Part shown: positions 27,087 to 34,621 of the stretch, piece after piece
How the letters are laid out: every line of letters starts with the position of its first letter
Numbering within the stretch: position 1 is the stretch's first letter
Assembly (NCBI RefSeq): GCF_009791395.1
Contig: NZ_WSZK01000008.1
Location: 1 to 64,000 of the forward strand
DNA: 64,000 nucleotides
Direction of reading: 5' to 3'
From: Halomarina oriensis
GTDB lineage: Archaea; Halobacteriota; Halobacteria; Halobacteriales; Haloarculaceae
Made by a program: the position numbers and the translations under genes
Notes under the pieces: model-generated
Told to the model about the DNA's origin: nothing
The model's database searches: none
Seen by the model: only the letters and a program-made list of their open reading frames with translations

Positions 27087-28250
27087 TCAACCGACCAACC
27101 GCTTGAACCGCCGTGTCACCGTGCCGAGAAGTCCCCCCGTGTTTCGCGTTCGCTTCCGGATGCGTCCGCCGGGCGCGAACGGGAGCGTCAGCGCGAGGAA
27201 CCCACCGGCGAGCAGCGCGTCGATGGCGACGATGGGTGCCCACGGGTGGACCCGGTAGAGCGAGTCGACGACACCCCCCGGCAGGACGGCGAGGTAGCGG
27301 TGCTCGACGAGATACCGCCGGTAGTAGCCGGTCTCCGGTGGGGCGAAGAGGGTGACCGCCGTGCCGACGGTCTGACCGCCGCCGACGTAGAGTCGCTGCT
27401 GACTCACCGCGATACCCTCGCTGGCGGGTTCGACGTACACCTGCTGTGGGACGAGGCCGCCGTTGAACACCTCGTAGCTGTGGGTCTTCGACTCGCCCAT
27501 CGGGACGACGTTGGGCCGTTCGGACTCGAACTCCGCGCTGACGACGCCGTACTGCTGTGTGCCACTCGGTGCGACCATCGCCGCCGTCGCGCCGACGACG
27601 AGGAGCGTGGCGAACCCGACGAGCACGAGACGCATCGAGACGCCGGTGTCGCGCTTGGTGATACGCTTCGCGCGCTCGCGGGTCGCTCCCTCGCGGTACC
27701 AGTCGAACGCGTAGAACAGGAGCGCGCCCGCGAAGAACAGGTACGCGAGCCCCTGTGTTCCCAGTACGGACCCGGTACCGAGGAGGCTGGCGAGCGTCCC
27801 CTGGACCGTCCGGAGGACACTCTGGATGCCCTCGACTGCGGTCCCGAGGTGGGGGATGACGACGACGTTGCCGTTTATCTGCAGGGCTTTGGCGACGATC
27901 TGGGCGTCCTTGACCGGGGGTTCGCGGTCCGATTGGTCGGTGAACGGGTTCGCGTCCCCCTGCGTGATGTAGCCGCGGTCGGTCTCACCGACGATGCGGT
28001 GGGTGGTTATCTCCGCGCCGTTGATCTCCTCTGGTTTGAACACGACCACATCCCCCTCTCTCACACTCCCTGCCACGCTACTAGGAACCGATACGAATCC
28101 GTCACCCGGACTCATCGTCGGTTTCATGCTGCCGGTCTCTACATACCCCAGGAAAAACGGCTGTCCGAGGAGTGAGCCAGTTACGATCAAGACTGTCGCT
28201 AGTATCGTCGCAACGATCGCTAAACGGGAGAGGATCGATCGCACGTTCAT
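27087..28250 (-). CDS. Type I signal peptidase, archaeal/SipW-like
   Basis: 387-aa S26B family signal peptidase. Seen: N-terminal helix (8-30), catalytic Ser41 in VETGSMKPTMSPGD, His84 in ITTHRIV, and acidic residues Asp99 and Asp105 in ITQGDANPFTD, i.e. the ER/archaeal Ser-His-Asp type. Unusually long: beyond the catalytic domain (to about 140) there are more helices (about 165-185, 210-228, 340-358) and an extracellular beta-rich region (230-335). This is not the housekeeping size (about 200-300 aa). The first 77 or so codons are distinctly lower in GC than the rest. It is flanked by DUF1102 and DUF5305 genes, so a dedicated peptidase for those exported proteins is likely. Confidence 0.88.
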   Translation of the reverse strand: MNVRSILSRLAIVATILATVLIVTGSLLGQPFFLGYVETGSMKPTMSPGDGFVSVPSSVAGSVREGDVVVFKPEEINGAEITTHRIVGETDRGYITQGDANPFTDQSDREPPVKDAQIVAKALQINGNVVVIPHLGTAVEGIQSVLRTVQGTLASLLGTGSVLGTQGLAYLFFAGALLFYAFDWYREGATRERAKRITKRDTGVSMRLVLVGFATLLVVGATAAMVAPSGTQQYGVVSAEFESERPNVVPMGESKTHSYEVFNGGLVPQQVYVEPASEGIAVSQQRLYVGGGQTVGTAVTLFAPPETGYYRRYLVEHRYLAVLPGGVVDSLYRVHPWAPIVAIDALLAGGFLALTLPFAPGGRIRKRTRNTGGLLGTVTRRFKRLVG

Positions 28251-28326
28251 TGGCGGCGTCTGTTTCTCATTCGGATGGTTCCAGTCCCGAAGGAACGGTT
28301 TCGGGCCGTGTGCCCGGAGTCACGTA

Positions 28327-28833
28327 TCAGCCCTGCGATTGGTCAGCTTTGATATTGATGGTCCCTGGTAGATCACCACCCATGTTGAATATTATCACGT
28401 TCACGCTGAGACTACTACCTGGGCCCACGGCGGTAGCGTTTCCGGATCCTTCGATCGAGTTCGAGAACCCCGAGCCCGAGTACCACTCGACGTTGTTCGT
28501 GCCGTCCGACTCGTCATCCTCAATCCACACACCCACCGAGTTCTCCCCGGCGTTCGTGATCTCGAAGACGCCAGTGAACGAGTAATCAGAGTTGACGTTG
28601 ATACCACCGCCGTCGGCCGTCGAGTCCCCGTTGAACGTCAGCTTGAGTTGACCGCTCGAATCGTCTGCGTACGCACTCGTTGCGTCCAAAGCGAGAAACG
28701 CGTTCGTGTCGTCGACAACCGCGATACCGGCGTTACGCTCGATGTTTGCGAAGTTGAACGCACCGGTCCCCATTGCAGCTGCCCCCGCGGCAGCGAGCGA
28801 TCCTGCACCAAGTAGGAATTTTCGTCGTTGCAT
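28327..28833 (-). CDS. DUF1102 secreted protein A
   Basis: 168 aa. N-terminus MQRRKFLLGAGSLAAAG with hydrophobic core to GTGAF, then a mature beta-rich domain beginning IERNAGIAVVDDTNAFLAL. The twin Arg and the short signal resemble both Tat signals and SipW-type signals. GC content is only about 52-60 % in most 60-base lines, far below neighbours, suggesting different origin. The start and 33-base leader are shared with the second DUF1102 gene at 29049-29618. Likely a surface or filament subunit; function inferred only. Confidence 0.85.
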   Translation of the reverse strand: MQRRKFLLGAGSLAAAGAAAMGTGAFNFANIERNAGIAVVDDTNAFLALDATSAYADDSSGQLKLTFNGDSTADGGGINVNSDYSFTGVFEITNAGENSVGVWIEDDESDGTNNVEWYSGSGFSNSIEGSGNATAVGPGSSLSVNVIIFNMGGDLPGTINIKADQSQG

Positions 28834-28868
28834 CGGTCTTCACTGCGCGCCGTCGTGGCACGCGTCAC
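28834..28868 (-). promoter_or_regulatory. Leader shared by the two DUF1102 genes (copy A)
   Basis: Minus-strand untranslated leader directly before the ATG of DUF1102 A. It matches the leader of DUF1102 B (29619-29654) at about 30 of 35 positions with one gap, including TGAAGACC next to the start and CGTGCCACG further out. Further upstream, TATTCAGAATA (28890-28900) is a small palindrome at promoter distance. Conservation outside the coding sequence suggests shared control or RNA structure. Confidence 0.5.
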
Positions 28869-29048
28869 CACCACCTGTCGACCATATGCTATTCAGAATA
28901 CACAGCGACGCAACGCCAAGAGGGACTCCGGGGATACGCAAGAGACGGCCCCCGCCGACTCAATAGACACTCTCCACACGCTGTACACCGAGACTTACCG
29001 CGGTACGAACGGCGAGACCAGAACGGTCGGAGGCCTCGTTTCGATCGG

Positions 29049-29618
29049 TCAGGCGTTCGAGTCCGTCCCGTCGGCGGTGATGGTGAGCGTGTCGGGCTTG
29101 GTGAACCCGTTCGGGTTCCCGTCGTTCGGCCCGGTAGCGAAGAGGAAGACGAAGTTGATCTCCACGTACTCACCCGGTCCGAGTTCGACCGACCCACCGT
29201 CGTCGAGTCGGGTCGGACTCCCGCCACCGGAGGGCTGGGCGAAGATCTGGAGCGTGTCCTCGTAGCCGCCGTTCCAGTCGGGCGAGTCGTCGATGGTGAG
29301 CGTCACCGGCGCGCCGGTCGTGTTCTGGACCCGGAACACGTCGTCGAACCGCGAGTCCATGTTCGGGTTCAGGCGGTCGAACGTCACCGCGAGTTGGCTG
29401 ACGCCCTGACCGCCCTCCCAGCCGCCGCTCACGGGTTCTTCACTCGCGTACGGGCTGGTAGGAATCAGGCTCAGGTACGCGCCCGAGTCGCTCTCGAGGT
29501 CGACGGTCATCGACCGGTCGCCGTTGATGTACGCGCCCTCGAACGCACCGGTCCCCATTGCAGCCGTCCCCGCGGCGGCGAGCGATCCAACACCGAGTAG
29601 GAATCTGCGTCGTTCCAT
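29049..29618 (-). CDS. DUF1102 secreted protein B
   Basis: 189 aa, paralog of the 28327-28833 product. Signal MERRRFLLGVGSLAAAG...GTGAF is nearly identical; the mature part begins INGDRSMTVDLESDSGAYLSL and contains the beta-strand pattern LAVTFDRLNPN, FRVQNTTGAPVTLTI and VELGPGEYVEINFVF. Unlike copy A it has normal high GC. Encoded upstream of, and in the same direction as, the signal peptidase. Likely exported and cleaved after the GAF segment by that peptidase. Confidence 0.86.
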   Translation of the reverse strand: MERRRFLLGVGSLAAAGTAAMGTGAFEGAYINGDRSMTVDLESDSGAYLSLIPTSPYASEEPVSGGWEGGQGVSQLAVTFDRLNPNMDSRFDDVFRVQNTTGAPVTLTIDDSPDWNGGYEDTLQIFAQPSGGGSPTRLDDGGSVELGPGEYVEINFVFLFATGPNDGNPNGFTKPDTLTITADGTDSNA

Positions 29619-29654
29619 TGGTCTTCAGGGCGCACCGTCCGTGGCACGCCTCGA
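29619..29654 (-). promoter_or_regulatory. Leader shared by the two DUF1102 genes (copy B)
   Basis: Counterpart of the leader at 28834-28868: minus-strand bases before the ATG read ...GCGTGCCACGGACGGTGCGCCCTGAAGACCA in pieces that align with copy A. Most haloarchaeal genes are leaderless, so a conserved leader of more than 30 bases is notable. Confidence 0.5.
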
Positions 29655-29978
29655 TTCCGACGTGTTTCCGGTCCCGAGTAGGAACATACAGCGGATAGAG
29701 TGACAAACACTGTCGGGACTCTCCAATACGACGTACAGAACGCCCAATACACGTCGAGCGGGGCCTCAACAGCGACTACCTGTTGGCTCAATAGACTGCC
29801 AACGCGAACTGTAAGACCGACTTTACTGGTGGTCGTCACGTAGGACCTGTCCTAACACCGACCTGTCGAGGCACAAATTGTACACGGATACTCACTGATG
29901 CTGGACTCTGTTGGCTCACGACCGTATAACTAACTCCGAATACTCAACCGATTAGCACGACTCGGAGGGAGCTGAGAC
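29655..29978. other. AT-richer divergent promoter region
   Basis: 324 bases without a gene between DUF1102 B (minus) and the DUF7344 gene (plus). GC falls to about 48 % in 29881-29940. TATAACTAACT (about 29924-29934) is a candidate TATA for the plus-strand gene, whose ATG (29979) is preceded by GGAGGGA at 29964-29970. The minus-strand promoter is probably around 29690-29710 (GCGGATAGAGTGACAAACA). No open frame here has coding character. Confidence 0.55.
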
Positions 29979-30561
29979 ATGGCAAACGCGGAGGTCAGTG
30001 CGGCGGGGGGGGACAGTGCGAGAGTTGTCGGAGGACGACGTGTTCGACGTTCTCTCGAACCAGCGACGGCGGTACGCCTATCACTATCTGAAACACGCCG
30101 AGGCGGGCGAACTACCGCTCCGTGAGTTGGTCGACAACGTCGCGGCCTGGGAGTGTGGAAAGGAGGTCAACGCGCTCACCTCCACCGAGCGCAACCGCGT
30201 CTCGACGGCGCTCCACCAGTTCCACCTGCCGAAGATGGACGACTGTGGGTTCGTCGAGTACGACGACCGACGTGGTATCGTCTCGCTCTCCGAACCGGCG
30301 ACGGACCTGGAGGTGTATCTGGACGTGGTCCCCGGGCGGGACATCCCGTGGAGCAGGTACTACCTCGGTCTCGCGGGGGTCAACACGCTCGTCCTCGTCG
30401 GCTGTCTCGTCGGCGTCCCGCCGATGAGTCTGTTGCCCGTCCTCTCGTGGCTGACGTTCGTCGTCGCCTCGTTCCTGCTCTCGGCTGCTGTCCACACGTT
30501 CTACAACCGACGACTTCGTATCGGGTCGACGACCACACCGCCCCCCGAGTTGGACCGATGA
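29979..30561 (+). pseudogene. DUF7344 winged-helix membrane regulator, frame broken in an 8-G run
   Basis: Product when repaired: an N-terminal DUF7344 domain (winged-helix type; ELSEDDVFDVLSNQRRRYAYHYL, then HLPKMDDCGFVEYDD) followed by two membrane helices near the C-terminus. The ATG at 29979 has a good Shine-Dalgarno (GGAGGGA, 8 bases upstream), but eight G at 30005-30012 put it out of frame with the domain. With seven G it reads through to the stop at 30561. As written, the domain is only reachable from GTG at 29998 (187 aa). Probably the local regulator of the DUF1102/signal peptidase locus; it overlaps the next gene by 4 bases. Confidence 0.75.
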
Positions 30562-31208
30562 CCGTCCGCGGCTATCACGTCCTGCTCGTGCTCGCAGCGG
30601 CCTGTCTCGTGGTGGGGTCTGGTGCGTTCTCGTCGGTGTCGGCAGACCGGGGGATGACCGTCGCCATCGTCGACGACGAGAGCGCGTACCTCGGTGTCGA
30701 CGTCCCGGAGGAGGTGTTCGTCACGGGCGGCGAGAAGGTCGACGGGAACGGCGACTCCGTCGGTGAGGGGTCGGGCAACGGCGGTGGACAGGGTGACGGA
30801 GAGGTGGAGAGCGGAGACGAGAACGGCAAGGAGAACGGGAACGGTGGGCAGGCAGGAGACGGACGGGGGAACGGCCAGAACGGTGCCACCGACGAGTCGG
30901 GGCTTCGAGAGACCGACGTGACGCTCATCGAGGTACAGAACCGGTTCGGGTTCGACCTCGACGTGACGGTCACCGTCGACCCGACTGTGGACGGTGACGG
31001 ACGGTTCCCGCAGGTCGGTGAGAGCGAACGAGCGGCCCCCTTCGAGGTGGCGTTCTCGCTCCCGTCGGGCGGCAGCGAGGCGGTCACCGTCCCGGCGACC
31101 TGCCCCGGAAACGGTGAGCAGTCCCGGACGGTCGAACTCGTCGTCGTTGCGACGGGGGAGTCGGGCAGCGTCGAGTTGACCCGTGAAGTCACCGTCACCT
31201 GCTCGTAG
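30558..31208 (+). CDS. Secreted DUF1102-like protein with Gly/Asn/Asp-rich insert
   Basis: 216 aa. Hydrophobic signal (residues 7-24) ending GSGAF, then DRGMTVAIVDDESAYLGV, which aligns with the start of both DUF1102 proteins (G-T/S-GAF ... R-x-M/I-x-V ... AYL). A low-complexity Gly/Asn/Glu/Asp segment (about 61-112) separates it from a C-terminal beta domain (115-216) with two Cys. Lacks the twin Arg. Starts inside the stop codon of the DUF7344 gene (ATGA). I infer a third, variant subunit of the same surface system. Confidence 0.78.
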   Translation: MTVRGYHVLLVLAAACLVVGSGAFSSVSADRGMTVAIVDDESAYLGVDVPEEVFVTGGEKVDGNGDSVGEGSGNGGGQGDGEVESGDENGKENGNGGQAGDGRGNGQNGATDESGLRETDVTLIEVQNRFGFDLDVTVTVDPTVDGDGRFPQVGESERAAPFEVAFSLPSGGSEAVTVPATCPGNGEQSRTVELVVVATGESGSVELTREVTVTCS

Positions 31209-31247
31209 CTCACAACGTTTTACTAAGTTCCGAGTGAATAGCTCGTC

Positions 31248-32483
31248 ATGAGTCGAGACTACGGGTCGCTGCACGACCCGAACGCGGAGTACACGATGCG
31301 AGACCTCTCCTCGGAGTCGATGGGTCTCTCGAACGACCGCGGGCCGCGCGACGTGGAGATCACCGACGTCCAGACGACGATGGTCGACGGCAACTTCCCG
31401 TGGACGCTCGTCCGCGTCTACACCGACGCGGGCGTCACGGGGACCGGCGAGGCGTACTGGGGCGCTGGCGTCCCCGAACTCGTCGAGCGGATGAAACCGT
31501 TCGTCGTCGGGGAGAACCCCCTCGACATCGACCGCCTGTTCGAGCACCTCGTCCAGAAGATGTCCGGCGAGGGCTCTATCGGTGGTGTCACCGTCACCGC
31601 CATCTCCGGTATCGAAGTCGCGCTCCACGACCTCGCGGGGAAACTCCTCGACGTGCCCGCCTACCAGTTGCTCGGCGGGAAGTACCGCGACGAGATGCGG
31701 GTCTACTGTGACTGTCACACTGCCGACGAGGCCGACCCCGAGGCGTGTGCCGACGAGGCCGAACGCGTCGTCGAGGAGCTGGGCTACGACGCGCTCAAGT
31801 TCGACCTCGACGTCCCGTCGGGCCACGAGAAGGACCGTGCGAACCGGCACCTCCGGAACCCCGAAATCGAGCACAAGGCACGTATCGTGGAGGCGGTCAC
31901 CGAACGCGTCGGTGACCGTGCGGACGTCGCGTTCGACTGCCACTGGACGTTCTCCGGTGGCTCGGCGAAGCGCCTCGCCCGCGAACTGGAGGAGTTCGAC
32001 GTCTGGTGGCTCGAAGACCCGGTTCCCCCCGAGAACCACGACGTCCAGCGCGAGGTCACCCAGTCGACGGTGACGCCCATCGCCGTCGGCGAGAACGTCT
32101 ACCGGAAACACGGTCAGCGTCGGCTGCTCGAAGAGCAGGCGTGTGACATCGTCGCCCCCGACCTCCCGAAGGTCGGCGGGATGCGCGAGACGCGGAAGAT
32201 AGCCGACGTGGCCGACACCTACTACGTCCCCGTGGCGATGCACAACGTCGCCTCGCCGGTAGCGACGATGGCCGCTGCCCACGTCGGGACGGCCATCCCG
32301 AACGCGCTCGCCGTCGAGTACCACTCCTACCAGCTGGGCTGGTGGGCGGACCTCGTCGAGGAGACGGTCATCGAGGACGGCTACATCGAGGTTCCCGAGA
32401 AGCCCGGTCTCGGTGTCACGCTCGACATGGACACCGTCGCCGAGCACATGGTCGAGGGTGAGAGTCTGTTCGACGAGGCGTGA
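31248..32483 (+). CDS. gad: Enolase-superfamily sugar-acid dehydratase, probably gluconate dehydratase
   Basis: 411-aa mandelate racemase/muconate lactonising enzyme family member. Seen: N-terminal capping domain, Lys-containing strand ALKFDLDVPSG, metal ligands in AFDCHW, WLEDPVPPEN and IAVGENV, and C-terminal MHNVASPVA with the catalytic His. Length and N-terminus resemble the haloarchaeal gluconate dehydratase of the semiphosphorylative Entner-Doudoroff pathway; galactonate or other sugar-acid substrates are possible. Close to gfcR, whose Haloferax homolog controls this pathway. A hairpin follows the stop. Confidence 0.8.
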   Translation: MSRDYGSLHDPNAEYTMRDLSSESMGLSNDRGPRDVEITDVQTTMVDGNFPWTLVRVYTDAGVTGTGEAYWGAGVPELVERMKPFVVGENPLDIDRLFEHLVQKMSGEGSIGGVTVTAISGIEVALHDLAGKLLDVPAYQLLGGKYRDEMRVYCDCHTADEADPEACADEAERVVEELGYDALKFDLDVPSGHEKDRANRHLRNPEIEHKARIVEAVTERVGDRADVAFDCHWTFSGGSAKRLARELEEFDVWWLEDPVPPENHDVQREVTQSTVTPIAVGENVYRKHGQRRLLEEQACDIVAPDLPKVGGMRETRKIADVADTYYVPVAMHNVASPVATMAAAHVGTAIPNALAVEYHSYQLGWWADLVEETVIEDGYIEVPEKPGLGVTLDMDTVAEHMVEGESLFDEA

Positions 32484-32497
32484 GCCTCGTCGAGCCA

Positions 32498-32514
32498 GTG
32501 GTGCGTAGCACCAC
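32498..32514 (+). terminator. Hairpin after the dehydratase gene
   Basis: GTGGTGC (32498-32504), loop GTA, GCACCAC (32508-32514): a perfect 7-bp stem 14 bases after the stop. No T-run follows, so it may stabilise the 3' end rather than terminate. Confidence 0.4.
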
Positions 32515-32951
32515 GCTGTTCGACCGAGCGAAGCGAGTGCGATAGCGTGGTCTCACTCCACGCCCCCGAGTACCGACCCGAAACCACGTGTCGGAAGCGC
32601 CGAGCACAATCGGAGGGTGGCACCGTGACAGTGGCTTATTTTCACGTCGCTGACGATGAGTAGAACACTGTTCCCGAGCCGTCGAGTTCGATACTGAATG
32701 GTGGACTTCGGTTTGGGTCCCCCTATCACGGTGGTCGCCGTCGAAACTCCGGCGGCGGTTATCGGTGCGCTACTCTCGTCCCCGATTATCGTCAGACCAA
32801 CGTCTGACAGGCGCTGAAACACCGTTGAACTGCTGTTTTGAACAGTCCTGAACCGAGAACGATTCGAACGAACTCGGTGCAACAGGGCGCAACGGTTGCG
32901 ATTCGGCAACGGAGTCACCGGTTTATCCCGGTGACCTTCATGGTGTAGTGT
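32515..32951. other. Intergenic region with a small inverted repeat
   Basis: About 440 bases before the DUF7344 gene. GC is lower than in genes. It contains a perfect inverted repeat GTCAGAC-CAAC-GTCTGAC (32791-32808), an AT-rich segment GGCTTATTTTCACG near 32635-32645, and a TATA-like TTTATCC (about 32922) before the next gene. A 39-codon plus-strand frame at 32698-32817 exists but its codon use is not convincing. Could house a small RNA; nothing firm. Confidence 0.5.
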
Positions 32952-33398
32952 ATGAGTTCACAGCGACTCACGGAGACCCCGTCCGAGACCGCTACCACGC
33001 CTACCGACTACGAGAGCGTCGACCGCGACGATGCCTACCACCTGCTCTCGAACGCGCGGCGACGCGCCGTCATGCGCTACCTCCTCGACGTCGAGGAGAC
33101 GACCGAACTCGGCACGCTCGCCGAGCACGTAGCGGCCATCGAGAACGACTGTGACCCCGACGCGCTGTCGTCGGACGACCGCAAACGCGTCTACATCTCG
33201 CTCTACCAGGGACACATGCCGAAACTCGACCAACACGGTCTGGTCGACTACGACCAGGCGCGGGGGGTGGTGTCCCCGAAACCGCTCGTCGAAGCGTTCG
33301 CGCCGTTCCTCGACGAGAGACCGCTCTCCCGAGAGGAACCGGCGATTCAGGAGCCGAACCGTTCGTCGGGATTCATCTCCTCGCTGTTCGGTCGATAG
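32952..33398 (+). CDS. DUF7344 winged-helix regulator
   Basis: 148-aa soluble protein with one DUF7344 domain (about 22-110): RDDAYHLLSNARRRAVMRYLLDVEETTELGTLAEHVA, then RKRVYISLYQGHMPKLDQHGLVDYDQARGVV. The same family occurs at 29979 and 48796. No membrane helix. A short Ser/Pro tail ends the protein. Target unknown; it is upstream of, and in the same direction as, the TrmB-HAD pair. Confidence 0.85.
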   Translation: MSSQRLTETPSETATTPTDYESVDRDDAYHLLSNARRRAVMRYLLDVEETTELGTLAEHVAAIENDCDPDALSSDDRKRVYISLYQGHMPKLDQHGLVDYDQARGVVSPKPLVEAFAPFLDERPLSREEPAIQEPNRSSGFISSLFGR

Positions 33399-33568
33399 GC
33401 TCGACGCCACCACGCCAGTGCGTGCCGTGCGTTCTCCTCGGTCTTCGCGGCGAACCGCCCCGAGTATCGACTCCACCTCGTGGCCGCACCCGGTGATTGA
33501 CTCGGTTCCGAACGGTGTTGCACTCGAATCGGAGTAAACCCTTTGCCGAGTGGTACTGAAGCCCATCC

Positions 33569-34621
33569 ATGAGTTCGACCGACCTTCGCCGGACGCTGGA
33601 GCGGATGGGTGACCGCTTCGACTTCGGCGAGTACGAAATCGAGGCGTATCTGGCCGTCCTCGACCACGGGGACCTGACGGCCAGTGAGATCGCCGACCAC
33701 ACCGACATCCCGCAGCCACGAGTCTACGACACCGTCCGGAAACTCAGCGACCGCGGGATGGTCGAAGTGCGCGAGTCCCGGCCGATGCGGGTGGTCGCAC
33801 TGGACCCCGACTCGGTGTTCCCCCCGGTACAGGAGTCACTCGACGAACTCGTGACTGACCTCGCCGCCCGCTACACCGCGCCGGCCCGCGAGACCGAGGC
33901 GGTGTCGCTCGTCAAGTCCCGACCGAGCATCGTTCGGTACCTCGAATCCGCCCTCGAGAGTGCGGAGTACGAGTTGGCGTGTTCGCTCACGCCGGACCTG
34001 CTCGACCGGTTCGAGACGGACCTCCGAGCGGCCGTCGACGGCGGCGTCTCCGTCGAACTGCTCGTCACGCCCGCGAGCGACGCTCCGTCGCCCGAGGAGT
34101 TCGACTACGAGGCCGTCGCCACCGAGGTCCGGGCCAGACGCGGCATCACGACGCCCGTGATGGCCGTCGCGGACGGCGAGCGCTCGGTGTACGCCACGCA
34201 GGACGCGCTGACCGACGGCAGCGAGCGCTACGGCGTCATCTTCAACCGCTCGGCGCTGGGCTTTCTCGTCGGTGGCTTCTTCAACACGGTCCTCTGGACG
34301 ACCGGCGAGTCGCTCGTCGCCGGCGGTGCTGGCGGGTTCCCCCGGCGGTACGCGTCGATTCGACGGTGTCTGAAGGATATCGCCGACGCCGACGGGTCGT
34401 TCTCCGTCACCGTCGTCGGCCGTGACGTGGTCGACGGAACCCGGCGGCGCGTCACGGGGTCCGTCGCCGAGTTGAGTCTCGGGTCCTCGGACGAGGTGGC
34501 GACGCTCACGCTCGACACCGACGAGGGGCCGGTGAGCGTCGGTGGCCGGATGGCGGCCTACGAGGACATCGAGGCCCACGAGATTCACGTCGAACGACCG
34601 GCGGACGTGGAGGGAGCGTGA
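33569..34621 (+). CDS. trmB: TrmB-family sugar-sensing transcription regulator
   Basis: 350 aa. An N-terminal winged helix (about 14-80; [45 protein letters not shown] split over two helices) is joined to the TrmB effector-binding domain (105-345). In Halobacterium, TrmB senses sugar and controls gluconeogenesis versus sugar use. Its stop overlaps the GTG of the HAD gene (GTGA), so both are co-expressed. A TATA-like TAAACCCTTT lies 26-35 bases before the ATG. Confidence 0.9.
   Translation: MSSTDLRRTLERMGDRFDFGEYEIEAYLAVLDHGDLTASEIADHTDIPQPRVYDTVRKLSDRGMVEVRESRPMRVVALDPDSVFPPVQESLDELVTDLAARYTAPARETEAVSLVKSRPSIVRYLESALESAEYELACSLTPDLLDRFETDLRAAVDGGVSVELLVTPASDAPSPEEFDYEAVATEVRARRGITTPVMAVADGERSVYATQDALTDGSERYGVIFNRSALGFLVGGFFNTVLWTTGESLVAGGAGGFPRRYASIRRCLKDIADADGSFSVTVVGRDVVDGTRRRVTGSVAELSLGSSDEVATLTLDTDEGPVSVGGRMAAYEDIEAHEIHVERPADVEGA

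Noticed and set aside
28959-29796. CTCAATAGAC occurs at 28959-28968 and 29787-29796, each upstream of a DUF1102 gene
   Set aside because: A shared 10-mer within about 800 bases is not significant, and the distances to the two starts differ (about 126 and 170 bases).
32698-32817. 39-codon plus-strand frame
   Set aside because: Codon use is mixed, no start signal, and no recognisable sequence; listed only as part of the intergenic region.
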